Shown here: positions 1 through 9,309 of the stretch, in pieces | How the letters are laid out: each line of letters opens with the position of its first letter | Position numbering within the stretch: the first letter of the stretch is position 1 | DNA from: Pedobacter foliorum | GTDB lineage: Bacteria; Bacteroidota; Bacteroidia; Sphingobacteriales; Sphingobacteriaceae | Length of the DNA stretch: 64,000 nt | Direction of reading: 5' to 3' | Assembly (NCBI RefSeq): GCF_013266735.1 | Contig: NZ_JABSNU010000005.1 | Coordinates: 124,001-188,000, forward strand | Made by a program: the position numbers and the translations under genes | The notes under the pieces: generated by a model | What the model was told of the DNA's origin: nothing | What the model saw: the letters and a program-made list of their open reading frames with translations, nothing else | Database searches by the model: none

Positions 1-2
1 CC

Positions 3-53
3 GGTAACAAAAAAGCATTGGCTATCGCTGAGTTGGATTTTCTGGAGAGATAA
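3..53 (+). CDS. C-terminal tail of an unidentified protein (cut by window edge)
   Basis: An open frame enters from the left edge and stops at TAA 51-53. It reads GNKKALAIAELDFLER, an amphipathic, charged ending typical of a real protein C-terminus. Only 16 residues are visible, so no family can be assigned. Chance cannot be excluded. Confidence 0.3.
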   Translation, partial: GNKKALAIAELDFLER

Positions 54-118
54 TAAAATAGGTGGCTCAATTTTTAGCATAAGCATCTGAAATACCACAT
101 TTTATTATCGAAAAAAAC

Positions 119-153
119 TTGATTATAAAAAACGAGGGAATTTTATATATTTG
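119..153 (+). promoter_or_regulatory. Bacteroidota-type promoter for the secreted protein/azurin-fusion pair
   Basis: TATATTTG at 146-153 fits the -7 consensus TAnnTTTG exactly. TTG at 119-121 lies 24 nt upstream, slightly longer than the usual spacing to the -33 element. Transcription would start near 159, which is downstream of the ATG at 156, so the promoter argues for the in-frame ATG at 198 as the true start. Confidence 0.45.
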
Positions 154-197
154 TTATGCAATCGATTGTTTCGTTGTTTAATAACCAAAATAAAAGT

Positions 198-935
198 ATG
201 ACGATCTGTAAACGAGTTATGTGCTGCGTAGCATTTTTTATATGCTGCGCAACTAATACATGGGCGCAAAGCGCCAACCCTTATATCCTCAACGTAGGAA
301 ATAAACCTTATTTATTGCGAAGTTACCTCATGTTTGAAGGGAAGAAACGCACTCATGTGATCTCTGTAGGAACTCCAGAGAAGCTAAATTATAGTTATGA
401 TTTGAAGCAGGGTGCATTATTGCAGTTATGGCACGGACAGTTTATTGATGTGACTGAAATGTGGCACGATAGAGGAGAGCCGCAACTAGCCAAACCTCTG
501 GGTACTGTGTTATCTCTTTCTGCGGCTCCAGCTATAGCAGCATTGGCTAATCAGAATGCAGCATGGCCTGATTCTATAGCTTTTGATGACCTTCAAAACA
601 AGGGGTATGTATTGGATAAAAGCAAAATGCCTACATTCTTATACTCATCAAATGGCGCTGATATAAGTGATAAAATTGCAGTGCAAAGCGGGGGTGGAGG
701 GATAGACCGTACCATCAGTATCAGTAATAGCAAAGGACTTCTTTATTGTAGGATTGCTGCCGCTACAACTATCGAAGCACTAAAAAACAATACTTATAGC
801 ATTGGAAATAAAGCGTATTCTGTAAAAGTTCCAGCTGAAGCAAAGGCTTTTATCAGGAAAACAAAAAATGGTCAGGAACTAATTGCTCCACTGGCCAACG
901 GAACTGAGTCATTAACATATTCGCTAATCTGGTAA
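198..935 (+). CDS. Secreted protein of unknown function
   Basis: I do not recognise a domain in this 245-residue protein. The ATG at 198 gives a standard signal peptide (basic MTICKR, hydrophobic core, TWAQ cleavage site). The longer ATG at 156 would lie upstream of the predicted transcription start. The mature part is soluble-looking, with a Gly-rich stretch (SGGGG) and no membrane segment. It ends seven bases before the start of the propeller/azurin protein, so the two are probably one operon and both are exported. A periplasmic role linked to that copper protein's substrate or maturation is only an inference. Confidence 0.75.
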   Translation: MTICKRVMCCVAFFICCATNTWAQSANPYILNVGNKPYLLRSYLMFEGKKRTHVISVGTPEKLNYSYDLKQGALLQLWHGQFIDVTEMWHDRGEPQLAKPLGTVLSLSAAPAIAALANQNAAWPDSIAFDDLQNKGYVLDKSKMPTFLYSSNGADISDKIAVQSGGGGIDRTISISNSKGLLYCRIAAATTIEALKNNTYSIGNKAYSVKVPAEAKAFIRKTKNGQELIAPLANGTESLTYSLIW

Positions 936-942
936 TCGTAGA

Positions 943-2964
943 ATGAAAAATTTAAAATACTTATTATCTCTCTTATTACTGGGTGCGGGCATGGCCAAAA
1001 CGAATGCGCAAACAGAAAATACAATATTTCCAATTGTAACTATCCCTATTCCAAAAGAAGTAGCCCTTGAAGTTGGGGGAATGACCTTTTTACCCAATGA
1101 CGAATTAGCTGTTGCTACCCGCCGCGGAGAGGTCTGGATCATCACAAATCCGTATATGAAAGACGGGCAACAACCTAAATACCGCCTATTTGCGCATGGT
1201 ATGCATGAAATATTGGGATTGAGCTATATTAAAGGAGATCTCTACCTGACTCAGCGTGCTGAGCTTACGCGTCTTCGCGATTTGGACGGTGATGGTGAAG
1301 CCGACGAATACAGAACAATGTATTCCTGGCCATTATCTGGTAATTATCATGAGTATGCCTATGGCCCTATGCTTGATAAGGATGGTAATATGGTGGTTAC
1401 CCTAAATTTAGGCTGGATAGGTTTTGGAGAAAGTATGTCCAAATGGCATGGCTGGATGCTTAAATTCACTCCTGATTTTAAAATGAAACCTTTTGCTACG
1501 GGCTTCCGCTCACCTGCGGCTTTCGCTCTGAACAATAGTGGAGATATATTTTATGCAGAAAACCAAGGCGACTGGGTGGGTTCAGGTAGCATCACACATG
1601 TTGAAGAGGGTGATTTTGTAGGTAATCCTGCAGGATTGATTTGGGCTGATCAGCCAGACTCTCCCGTAAAGCTTCGCAAAAAGGATATTCCAGATACAGG
1701 TGAACCTAAATATGATGTGGCTAAAAGAGTACCAGGACTAAAAACTCCTTCTGTATGGATTCCACATTCTATCATGGGTAATTCAACTTCCGGCATTCTT
1801 AGCTATTCGGATAATGGAAATATGGGGCCTTTTAAAGGGCAATTGTTTGTAGGCGATCAGGCTCAGAGTAAAATCAGCAGGGTATTCCTGGAAAAAGTTA
1901 AAGGAGTTTATCAAGGGATGGTATTTCCTTTTCGTGAAGGATTTTCTTCGGGTATATTGAGGATGAACTGGGGTTCTGATGGCAGTATGCTGGTTGGTAT
2001 GACTTCAAGAGGATGGTCATCAACTGGAAAAGAAGAATATGGTTTGCAACGTTTAACCTGGTCTGGTGTTATGCCTTTTGAGGTGCAGACGGTAAAGGCG
2101 CAACCTGATGGTTTTGAATTGGAATTTACCATGCCGGTAGATGAAAAAACTGCCCGTAATGCGGGTTCTTATAAATTGTCGACTTTTACTTATAAGTACC
2201 ACCACATTTACGGAAGCCCGGTGATAAACCAATCGCCACGTAGTATTAAAGCAATCGTAATCTCTCCAGATCATAAACGTGTACGCTTAGTGCTTGATAG
2301 TTTAAAAGAAGGATATATTCATGAGATCAAAACTGAAGGAATACGCTCAGAAAACGGCAATACTCCTTTACTTCACAATTATGGATATTATACTTTAAAC
2401 AAAATTCCTGACGGGGAAAAAATAGTGGCTACGGATGAAAACAAACCTACTGGAGCCATGGAGGCAGATCATGCAATGCAAGGCATGGATCATCATAATA
2501 TGAAGAATATGGCTTCGACCGGTGAAAAAGTTACCGGTAGCACTGATGCGGGAAAACATGTTACCAAACAACCGGAAAGCTGGAAGAATGGGGTGGTTAA
2601 AACCATTTTATTGGGAACCAAACCGGGATTGAAATTTAACATTACAAATTTAACTTTAAAGGCTGGTACTAAAGTGAAACTGACTTTTGCCAACACAGAT
2701 GATATGCTACACAATTTTGTGCTTACAACTCCAGGGTCGGGCAATGTTGTTGGAGAAATGGTAATGAAGATGGGACTTGATGGTGAGAAGTATGATTTTG
2801 TTCCGAATAGTGTTAAGGTTATCGCACATACCTCATTACTGCAACCTGGAAAATCAGATACTATTTATTTTACAGTACCAAAAACACCTGGAATATATCC
2901 TTTTATCTGTACTTACCCAGGCCATTATATGGTAATGAAAGGGCAGATTAAAGTAGTGAAATAA
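943..2964 (+). CDS. Secreted beta-propeller protein with a C-terminal azurin-like copper domain
   Basis: 673 residues. A signal peptide (about 1-22, ending TNAQ) is followed by a beta-propeller (about 30-400) of the type in PQQ-dependent sugar dehydrogenase-like and NHL-like proteins, with LRDLDGDGEADEYR as a typical Ca-binding-like loop. A His/Met-rich linker (about residues 500-525, including HAMQGMDHHNMKNM) leads into a cupredoxin domain (about 555-673). The copper ligands are visible with azurin spacing: His590, then Cys656-x4-His661-x3-Met665. It probably transfers electrons from an oxidised substrate in the periplasm, or binds copper. The propeller's cofactor and substrate cannot be read from sequence. 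It is second in a two-gene operon, and its stop region is tandemly duplicated. Confidence 0.85.
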   Translation: MKNLKYLLSLLLLGAGMAKTNAQTENTIFPIVTIPIPKEVALEVGGMTFLPNDELAVATRRGEVWIITNPYMKDGQQPKYRLFAHGMHEILGLSYIKGDLYLTQRAELTRLRDLDGDGEADEYRTMYSWPLSGNYHEYAYGPMLDKDGNMVVTLNLGWIGFGESMSKWHGWMLKFTPDFKMKPFATGFRSPAAFALNNSGDIFYAENQGDWVGSGSITHVEEGDFVGNPAGLIWADQPDSPVKLRKKDIPDTGEPKYDVAKRVPGLKTPSVWIPHSIMGNSTSGILSYSDNGNMGPFKGQLFVGDQAQSKISRVFLEKVKGVYQGMVFPFREGFSSGILRMNWGSDGSMLVGMTSRGWSSTGKEEYGLQRLTWSGVMPFEVQTVKAQPDGFELEFTMPVDEKTARNAGSYKLSTFTYKYHHIYGSPVINQSPRSIKAIVISPDHKRVRLVLDSLKEGYIHEIKTEGIRSENGNTPLLHNYGYYTLNKIPDGEKIVATDENKPTGAMEADHAMQGMDHHNMKNMASTGEKVTGSTDAGKHVTKQPESWKNGVVKTILLGTKPGLKFNITNLTLKAGTKVKLTFANTDDMLHNFVLTTPGSGNVVGEMVMKMGLDGEKYDFVPNSVKVIAHTSLLQPGKSDTIYFTVPKTPGIYPFICTYPGHYMVMKGQIKVVK

Positions 2965-3003
2965 AATTAAAGTAGTGAAATAAGATTAAAGTAGTCAAAT
3001 AAA
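2947..3003 (+). repeat. Three tandem copies of a 19-bp unit across the azurin-fusion stop codon
   Basis: ATTAAAGTAGTGAAATAAA at 2947-2965 is followed by two near-perfect copies (2966-2984 and 2985-3003, differing at one and two positions). The first copy encodes the last residues (IKVVK) and the TAA; the other two are non-coding. This looks like a local slippage duplication of the gene end. Confidence 0.9.
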
Positions 3004-3059
3004 AGGTGTTGAAGTAAATTACCAATGACAGATTGTTTTTTAAACACTCTTCTAATGCG

Positions 3060-3146
3060 TTCGTCATGCTGAATTTATTTCAGCATCTCTCAAGAGAAAG
3101 AAAGCCTTGCTAGTGCGAGATGCTGAAATAAATTCAGCATGACGAA
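3060..3146. repeat. REP-like palindromic element, copy 1
   Basis: Two perfectly complementary 30-nt arms (3060-3089 and 3117-3146) flank a 27-nt spacer. Each arm is itself a small hairpin (ATGCTGAA, TTTAT loop, TTCAGCAT). A related element lies at 32323-32402 with paired substitutions and a similar spacer (both contain CAAGAGAAA, and the CTAG and GTGCGAG sequences near its right end). Downstream is a second short tandem repeat, AACAAGAAGTAAA twice. It belongs to a dispersed intergenic family rather than a terminator, since no T-tract follows. Confidence 0.85.
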
Positions 3147-3178
3147 AGCATCAAAACAAGAAGTAAAAACAAGAAGTA

Positions 3179-3228
3179 AAAACCATAAGAGGGTGTATCA
3201 TTTTTATGATACACCCTCTTATGGTTTT
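3179..3228. terminator. Perfect 23-bp hairpin terminator
   Basis: A 23-bp perfect stem (3179-3201 with 3206-3228) closes a TTTT loop. The stem ends in AAAA/TTTT, so it can act in both directions. It is the likely end of the secreted-protein/azurin operon and separates it from the ABC export operon. Confidence 0.85.
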
Positions 3229-3362
3229 ATCGCATTTTTTATAATTCTACACTTCACTATTCTGTCTCTCATTTCCTGTTCACTTTAATACACACTGTCC
3301 ATAATGAAACAGTTGAGTTTTAATGTGTTTTTGTAACTATCTTATTTGTAGTTATTTGCGTT

Positions 3363-3377
3363 TGGCATTTGCATTGA
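3363..3377 (+). promoter_or_regulatory. Candidate sigma-54 promoter of the ABC export operon
   Basis: TGGCA at 3363-3367 and TTGA at 3374-3377 have the spacing of a -24/-12 sigma-54 promoter (TGGCAC-N5-TTGC). The -12 GC is GA here, which is a real weakness. Transcription would begin near 3389, 15 nt before the ATG at 3404. The operon encodes its own sigma-54 activator, which makes such a promoter plausible. Confidence 0.35.
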
Positions 3378-3403
3378 AATATACGGTTCAAAGAAATATA
3401 ATT

Positions 3404-4648
3404 ATGGATCGTGAAATTTCACTCAAACAACAAGCCAGGCGAAGAACCAAAATATACCTCATTGTGTTTACCACTTTATTAGTTGCCGCTTTTGGATTTA
3501 TTCAATTTAAAAGCATGGTTGAACCATCTGTAAAGCGGAGCACATTTACCACATCAATTGCAGAAATAGGCGTGATTGAAGCAACTGTACCTGCTTCAGG
3601 AATTATTACACCAGAGTATGAAGTTACGATAAGCGCTCCGGTAAGTGCCAAAATTGAGCAGGTGCTATTTAATGCTGGGGAAAAGGTATTTGCCGGTCAA
3701 TCTATTTTACAACTGAACAAAGAAGCTTCCTTACTGGCCTTTGAAAAACTAAATGAGGAACAGCATGTTAATCGCAATAAAATAAACCAATTGTCTTTGG
3801 GACTTCAGAAAAGCCTTGATGAATTAAAAACCCAGTATTCAATTAAGCAGATGAAAATCAGTAGTCTGGAAACTGCTTTGGATCATGAACAATCGCTATT
3901 AGCTATTGGCGGAAGTACAGATGAAAATGTAAAACAAGCCCGTCTTACCTTAAATGTGGCACAATTGGAGTTAACACAAATCAAAAATCAGATTGACAAC
4001 CAGAAGGCCACGATGCAGGCTGATTTGAAGAGTTTGGGTTATGAAATCAACATCCGTGAAAAGGATATTAAAGGCGTTAGTGATAAACTGAAAAACACCG
4101 CCATTTCTTCGCCTCGCAATGGTGTGATCACTTGGGTTAACAATAAGATTGGTGCAGAAATTAATGAAGGTGAAGAGTTGGTACGCATTGCAGATTTAAG
4201 CAGTTATAAGGTGGAAGCAACTATTTCTGATACCTATGCCGATGAAGTAAAAGCAGGTAGAACAGCTTTGGTACGCATCAATAAAACCGACCTGAGGGGA
4301 AACATCAGTAATGTACAACCTGCTGTTGAGAATGGCACTGTAAAGTTCTCTATCAGCTTAAGCAACAAAAGTTCAAAGCTACTTAGATCTAATTTAAAGG
4401 TGGATGTATTTGTAATTACTTCTTATAAAGAAAATACGGTAAGGGTAAAGAATGGCGCTGCCTTTAACGGCTCTGAAGAACAGAAAGTATTTGTACTGGA
4501 AGGCGAAAACGCGGTATCTCGTAAGGTGAAAGTAGGGGAAAGCAACTCGGATTATGTAGAGATTCTATCGGGCGTTAAAGCAGGCGAACGGGTCATCATC
4601 TCAGAGATGCAGGATTTTATCCACCTCAGCAAAGTTAAGATCAAATAA
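3404..4648 (+). CDS. Periplasmic adaptor (HlyD/MacA-type membrane fusion protein)
   Basis: 414 residues from ATG 3404. An upstream in-frame ATG at 3323 would add an implausible non-signal leader. The protein starts with a basic cytoplasmic stretch (KQQARRRTK), then one membrane anchor (about residues 18-35). A lipoyl/biotinyl-like half (PASGIITPEYEVTISAPVSAKI) is followed by a long coiled-coil hairpin (about 120-230), the second lipoyl half and beta-barrel regions. It should link the inner-membrane ABC permeases to the TolC-like channel encoded next. It is first in the operon adaptor-channel-ATPase-permease-permease-regulator-kinase. The substrate is unknown. Confidence 0.88.
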   Translation: MDREISLKQQARRRTKIYLIVFTTLLVAAFGFIQFKSMVEPSVKRSTFTTSIAEIGVIEATVPASGIITPEYEVTISAPVSAKIEQVLFNAGEKVFAGQSILQLNKEASLLAFEKLNEEQHVNRNKINQLSLGLQKSLDELKTQYSIKQMKISSLETALDHEQSLLAIGGSTDENVKQARLTLNVAQLELTQIKNQIDNQKATMQADLKSLGYEINIREKDIKGVSDKLKNTAISSPRNGVITWVNNKIGAEINEGEELVRIADLSSYKVEATISDTYADEVKAGRTALVRINKTDLRGNISNVQPAVENGTVKFSISLSNKSSKLLRSNLKVDVFVITSYKENTVRVKNGAAFNGSEEQKVFVLEGENAVSRKVKVGESNSDYVEILSGVKAGERVIISEMQDFIHLSKVKIK

Positions 4649-4672
4649 TCCACATTAAATAAAAATACAGCC

Positions 4673-6121
4673 ATGTTCAAGTTAATATTACTTGCCGGAA
4701 TATTTATGCCTATAGTTGTAAAGAGTCAAAGCCTTAGTGATACTGTGAAACTAAATTTACAGGATGTCATTGAGATCGCTAAAACACATTCAACTGCAGC
4801 AGTACAAGCAGCTACCATTCGTGAAAATCAGTATTGGCAATATAAAACCTTTAAATCGAACTATAGTCCACAGTTAAGTCTGGATGGAACATTACCTCAG
4901 TTTAGTAAAACCAATATACCGGTTATACAGCCTGATGGAACAGTGGAGTTTAAGCCTGTAACTAATGATAATTCACAAGTGAATTTAGGCTTAACACAAA
5001 ACATTGGGTTAACTGGTGGCCAATTGTTTCTTGGATCTAATGTATTGCGGTTTTCAGATTTCGATCGTAAACAGACCCGATACAACGGAAACCCTCTAAT
5101 TATCGGGTTGAATCAGCCTTTGTTTGCATTCAATTCATTGTCATGGGATAAGAAAATAGAGCCATTGCGTTACGAGGAATCGCAAAAAAAGTATAGAGAA
5201 GACCTTGAAGTTGTGGGGCGTGATGCATCGGAACTATTCTTTAGCCTACTTATTGCTCAAATCAACAAAGATATAGCTGCTAAAAACCTGTCTAATAATG
5301 AAACAATCTATAAGATAGGCGAGGGTAAAGCTGCTTTGGGCAGGCTCTCTAAAGATGAGTTGCTGCGGTTGAAGCTGGGTGTTTTAAATGCACGAAAAGC
5401 TGTTTCACAGGCAAATGTTGATGCCGAAACATCAGACCTTCAGTTAAAATCTTTTATTGGGTTTTCAGCCACAAACCAAATTCAACTTATCCTACCCGAG
5501 AATTTACTCACTTTTGAGGTTGATGCAGCTGTTGCAGTTCAGCAGGCTAAAAATAACAGACAAAAAGCAATAGAGTTTAAAAGGGCATTACTTGAGGCCG
5601 ATAAAGATGTAGCAAAAGCAAAGGGCGAGAACGGTTTAAAAGTTAACCTCTTCGGTACTTTTGGATTGACAAATGTTGCAAACCAACTACCGGGAATTTA
5701 TAGGAATGCAAAGGATCAGCAGGAAATAAGTTTAGGTTTTCAAATCCCCATTCTGGATTGGGGGCGTTCGGCTTCAAGAATTAAAACGGCACAGTCGAAC
5801 CGAAAGCTCGTAGAGGCTAACATTAAACAAGCACAAATAAATTTTGAACAGGAAATTTATACCACCCTGAGGCAGTTGGTTATGATAAAAGAGCAAATGC
5901 AAACTAATGCAGAGGCCGATATAACAGCAAATGAACGGTTTGAAATTGCGAAAAAAAGGTATTTCCTTAATGACTTAAGCATCACCGATTTGAATATCGC
6001 ACTGCAGGAAAAAGATCAGGCTCGCCGTGATTATATTTTCTCCTTAAAAAGCTTTTGGAATGCTTACTTCAGCCTGCGCGTACTAACGCTATATGATTTT
6101 GCTACGAATAAAAACATCTAA
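4673..6121 (+). CDS. TolC-family outer-membrane efflux channel
   Basis: 482 residues with a signal peptide (MFKLILLAGIFMPIVVKSQS). The body shows the two-fold repeat of the outer membrane efflux family, with long helical segments and beta strands (for example VNLGLTQNIGLTGGQ and ISLGFQIPILDWGRSASRIKTAQSN, the typical entry to the second helical hairpin). Trimers would form the outer-membrane exit duct of the export system. It starts 24 bp after the adaptor gene. A 74-bp gap separates it from the ATPase gene. Confidence 0.88.
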   Translation: MFKLILLAGIFMPIVVKSQSLSDTVKLNLQDVIEIAKTHSTAAVQAATIRENQYWQYKTFKSNYSPQLSLDGTLPQFSKTNIPVIQPDGTVEFKPVTNDNSQVNLGLTQNIGLTGGQLFLGSNVLRFSDFDRKQTRYNGNPLIIGLNQPLFAFNSLSWDKKIEPLRYEESQKKYREDLEVVGRDASELFFSLLIAQINKDIAAKNLSNNETIYKIGEGKAALGRLSKDELLRLKLGVLNARKAVSQANVDAETSDLQLKSFIGFSATNQIQLILPENLLTFEVDAAVAVQQAKNNRQKAIEFKRALLEADKDVAKAKGENGLKVNLFGTFGLTNVANQLPGIYRNAKDQQEISLGFQIPILDWGRSASRIKTAQSNRKLVEANIKQAQINFEQEIYTTLRQLVMIKEQMQTNAEADITANERFEIAKKRYFLNDLSITDLNIALQEKDQARRDYIFSLKSFWNAYFSLRVLTLYDFATNKNI

Positions 6122-6195
6122 TTCATTTAAATTAAACAAATAGAAATATGAGAAATTTAATCCTAACTTTTACACCACCCTTAAACTAAATAGAG

Positions 6196-6864
6196 ATGAT
6201 ACAGTTATTGAACATAGAAAAAATTTATCGAACCGATACCATTGAAACCACTGCCCTTAATAATGTTAATATCAATATTAACAAAGGCGAATTTGTGTCT
6301 ATTATGGGGCCTTCTGGTTGTGGTAAAAGTACCTTGCTGAATATCATGGGACTATTGGACGCGCCAACTGGAGGTTCGATTACCATGGACAATCAATCTG
6401 TTACTTCTTTTAGTCGTAAGCGGTTGGCTGCATTCAGAAATCTTAAGCTTGGATTTATTTTTCAAAGTTACCATCTAATCAATGACCTTTCGGTTATAGA
6501 CAATGTAGAGCTTCCTTTGTTGTATCGGAGCGGTATTTCTGGTGCTGAAAGACGCAAGAGGGCTTTGGAGGCATTAGGGAAAGTAGGACTAAGTGCCCGT
6601 ACCAAGCACTATCCAAACCAGCTTTCAGGTGGACAGCGCCAACGTGTAGCTATTGCACGTGCCATTATTGGGAATCCTGAAATCCTCCTTGCAGATGAGC
6701 CTACCGGAAACCTGGATAGTGCAATGGGAGATGAGGTAATGAACTTAATGCTCCACCTCAATAAAACTGATGGAACTACTATAGTTATGGTTACTCACGA
6801 TGAGCAAATGGCTAAAAAAACACAGCGTGTCATTCATTTCTTTGACGGGCAACAAGTCAGTTAA
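6196..6864 (+). CDS. ABC transporter ATP-binding protein (MacB/LolD type)
   Basis: 222 residues, a single nucleotide-binding domain of normal length. Walker A is GPSGCGKST (about 38-46), the Q-loop is in FIFQSYHL, the signature is LSGGQRQR, Walker B is ILLADEPT with the catalytic Glu, and the switch His is in VTHD. It matches the MacB/LolD/FtsE class that drives type VII ABC systems, which act mechanically on periplasmic substrates rather than through a membrane pore. It pairs with the two permeases downstream. Confidence 0.93.
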   Translation: MIQLLNIEKIYRTDTIETTALNNVNININKGEFVSIMGPSGCGKSTLLNIMGLLDAPTGGSITMDNQSVTSFSRKRLAAFRNLKLGFIFQSYHLINDLSVIDNVELPLLYRSGISGAERRKRALEALGKVGLSARTKHYPNQLSGGQRQRVAIARAIIGNPEILLADEPTGNLDSAMGDEVMNLMLHLNKTDGTTIVMVTHDEQMAKKTQRVIHFFDGQQVS

Positions 6865-6884
6865 CCATCCTTAACCTAGAAATC

Positions 6885-8135
6885 ATGTTAAAAAATTATA
6901 TAAAACTCACTTTTAAAGTAATGCTTCGTAAGAAGTATTATACGGCACTCACTTTGGTAGGCATAAGCCTTACCATTATGATTGTTACGATATTCGCATC
7001 TTTTATAGATCAGATTATCAGTGCAAATCCACCGGAAGTTAATAGAGATAAAACTTTAATAGTGGATAAAGTATCTGTATTTAAAAATGGTGAACAAACA
7101 GACGCAACGCCAAGTCTCACTTTCCTCCAGAAAAATATTAAGGATCTGGAAAGTGCTGAAACAATCTCTTATTTTTCTACCAAGGAGTTTATTTCTTTGC
7201 TCAATGGAAAAGCTGCCGGACACGCTCTTAAATTTACTGATGAAAATTTCTGGAAAATAACAGATTTTAAATTCCTGGAGGGAAAAGCTTTTGACCTCAA
7301 TGAGGTGAAAAAAGGTGCTCGGGTTGCGGTTATCAACGAAAAAACTAAAGCCTATTTTTTTAATGAAAACGAGGCTCTGGGTAAAACGATCAATATATAT
7401 GGTTCATCCTTTAAAGTAATTGGGGTGGTAAAATCTGCTACGCCTTTTAGCAAGGTTTATTCGGATGTTTATGTTCCCTATACTACAGACACCAATATTC
7501 AACTCACAGACAAGGAGATTGAAGGAACTTATAGTGCCATGCTTTTGGCAAAGACGAATGATCTGAAAAGAGTGCGTGCTGAGTTGAAAACCCGTATGAG
7601 AGGAAAGAACCTGGTTTCTGGGGCCGACTCTGTAAAAGTGCATGCTTTTACTGCCTTAGAGCAATTCGCTAAAAGTAGTTCCAGGAACGACGATGAGCCA
7701 GAGTATGGAAAAACAGCAATAGTTGTTCTCGTAGTTCTGACCCTGTTCATGCTGATTCCAGCAATTAGTTTGGTTAACATAAATATTACCCGGATAGGTG
7801 AGCGGGCAGAGGAAATTGGGGTACGCAAATCATTTGGCGCAACTTCAGGAACCCTGGTTACACAGTTGGTTATCGAAAATATCATCATCACCTTAATCGG
7901 CGGATTGATTGGGCTTGGCTTATCTGTGTATGCCTCAGAATTACTGGTTCATCTGATCAATACCTTCGATCCCTTGTTTAAGATGCCGACCGACAGTTTT
8001 ATCATCAGCTGGCAGGTATTTTCATTCTGTCTTTTTAGCTGTTTGTTACTCGGACTGATCTCGGGAGTTTATCCGGCTTGGAAAATGTCACGCATGAACG
8101 TGATTTACGCTTTGAAAGGAGGAAACAACATATGA
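6885..8135 (+). CDS. ABC transporter permease, MacB/FtsX family (first of two)
   Basis: 416 residues with the four-helix plan of the MacB/FtsX family: TM1 near residues 20-40, a large periplasmic MacB-type core domain (about 45-265), then three C-terminal helices starting at VVLVVLTLFMLIPAISLVN. The FtsX-type coupling motif (EEIGVRKSFGATSGTLVTQLVIENI) is intact. Its TGA overlaps the next gene's ATG. It should form a heterodimer with the following permease. Confidence 0.9.
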   Translation: MLKNYIKLTFKVMLRKKYYTALTLVGISLTIMIVTIFASFIDQIISANPPEVNRDKTLIVDKVSVFKNGEQTDATPSLTFLQKNIKDLESAETISYFSTKEFISLLNGKAAGHALKFTDENFWKITDFKFLEGKAFDLNEVKKGARVAVINEKTKAYFFNENEALGKTINIYGSSFKVIGVVKSATPFSKVYSDVYVPYTTDTNIQLTDKEIEGTYSAMLLAKTNDLKRVRAELKTRMRGKNLVSGADSVKVHAFTALEQFAKSSSRNDDEPEYGKTAIVVLVVLTLFMLIPAISLVNINITRIGERAEEIGVRKSFGATSGTLVTQLVIENIIITLIGGLIGLGLSVYASELLVHLINTFDPLFKMPTDSFIISWQVFSFCLFSCLLLGLISGVYPAWKMSRMNVIYALKGGNNI

Positions 8136-9298
8136 TTTTGCACCTGTTTAAAATGATTATGAACCGGAAGAAAGAGAACTTTTTCTTGTTGTTTCAGCTG
8201 TTTGTTAGTTTTATTGCCTTGTTTCTTTTTATTGGGTTGAATTTGAAGAAGGTAAGTAACTATTTCAAACCTTTAGGCTATCACTATGAAGATGCCTGGT
8301 TGGTAAAGCTTGATTTCCAAAACCTATCAGAAGAAAAGAAACTGGAGTATGCCGGGTTGATTAAAGAAAAACTGCAGTCTATTAAAGAAGTAGAATTGAT
8401 AAGTTCAACTCAGGTGGTTCCCTTTCTTCAATGGGGTAGGGAGGAAAAGATCACTTATAATAAGCAAGTTAGTAAGGCTTTAGCTTTTGAAGTAGATGAG
8501 CATTACAACGATGTATTGAACATTAAACTGCTTGAAGGACGATGGTTTGCCCCAAAAGATTACGCTTTAAATAACATCCCTGTAGTAATCACTAAAGATT
8601 TGGCTGAAAGAGATTTTAATAATGAAAACCCAATAGGGAAAACCATTTTGATAGCTAATAAGCCTGCGCTAATTGTAGGTATTTCGGAAACAGTAAGAGA
8701 AAACACAGGTGCTAACCTTAGCCCCGGCTTTTTCATTCCAATTAGCGGTGCGGCTAATACCTATCTTATTAAATCAAAAAACACAGATGATTTGTTGTTA
8801 TTAGAAGAGAAAATTAGAAAAGCCATCATGTCGGTAAACGCTCCTGAAATCCAGATAAAGCAAAATTTATCCTTAACACTTATTCAAAAGTTTGCCCAGA
8901 AGATGGATTATATTCAATTAAGTATAGCCTTAGTTGTGTTTGCATTTTTATTTATAAACGTATTTCTGGGGATTTCCGGAGTATTTAGCTACAAGCTATC
9001 TAAACGTAAGGCCGAAGTTGGCTTACGGGTAATTATGGGTGCAAGTCCATTTGATATATTGAAGCAATTTCTTGGGGAATCCATGGTTCTTACTACCTTA
9101 GGTATTTTACCGGGTGTGCTGATTGCTACTCAATTGTTAATTATGCAATATTTAGATCCCTACGTGAACGGATATTACGGGGTATTAAGTATTGTTTTAT
9201 CAGCCTTGTTTTTATACCTTTTGATGTTGAGCTGTGCCTTTTACCCAAGTTTAAAGGCGGCCAGACTTAGTCCGGTAAATGCCTTACATGAAGAATAA
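8132..9298 (+). CDS. ABC transporter permease, MacB/FtsX family (second of two)
   Basis: 388 residues from ATG 8132, which overlaps the preceding TGA by four bases (ATGA) and has a strong AAGGAGG at 8116-8122, uncommon in this phylum. An in-frame ATG at 8078 exists but would overlap the previous gene by 58 bases. It has TM1 (about 18-37), a periplasmic domain, then three C-terminal helices with the FtsX motif (KRKAEVGLRVIMGASPFDILKQF). It is divergent from the first permease but has the same topology, suggesting an obligate heterodimer. Confidence 0.88.
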   Translation: MILHLFKMIMNRKKENFFLLFQLFVSFIALFLFIGLNLKKVSNYFKPLGYHYEDAWLVKLDFQNLSEEKKLEYAGLIKEKLQSIKEVELISSTQVVPFLQWGREEKITYNKQVSKALAFEVDEHYNDVLNIKLLEGRWFAPKDYALNNIPVVITKDLAERDFNNENPIGKTILIANKPALIVGISETVRENTGANLSPGFFIPISGAANTYLIKSKNTDDLLLLEEKIRKAIMSVNAPEIQIKQNLSLTLIQKFAQKMDYIQLSIALVVFAFLFINVFLGISGVFSYKLSKRKAEVGLRVIMGASPFDILKQFLGESMVLTTLGILPGVLIATQLLIMQYLDPYVNGYYGVLSIVLSALFLYLLMLSCAFYPSLKAARLSPVNALHEE

Positions 9299-9309
9299 AT
9301 TTATTTAAT

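Noticed and set aside
3060..3146. The palindrome as a transcription terminator
   Set aside because: No T-tract follows, each arm is itself palindromic, and a second family member occurs elsewhere, so a repeat element is a better reading.
6148..6189. A 13-codon ORF between the TolC-like gene and the ATPase gene
   Set aside because: Too short, no recognisable motif, and no regulatory structure around it.
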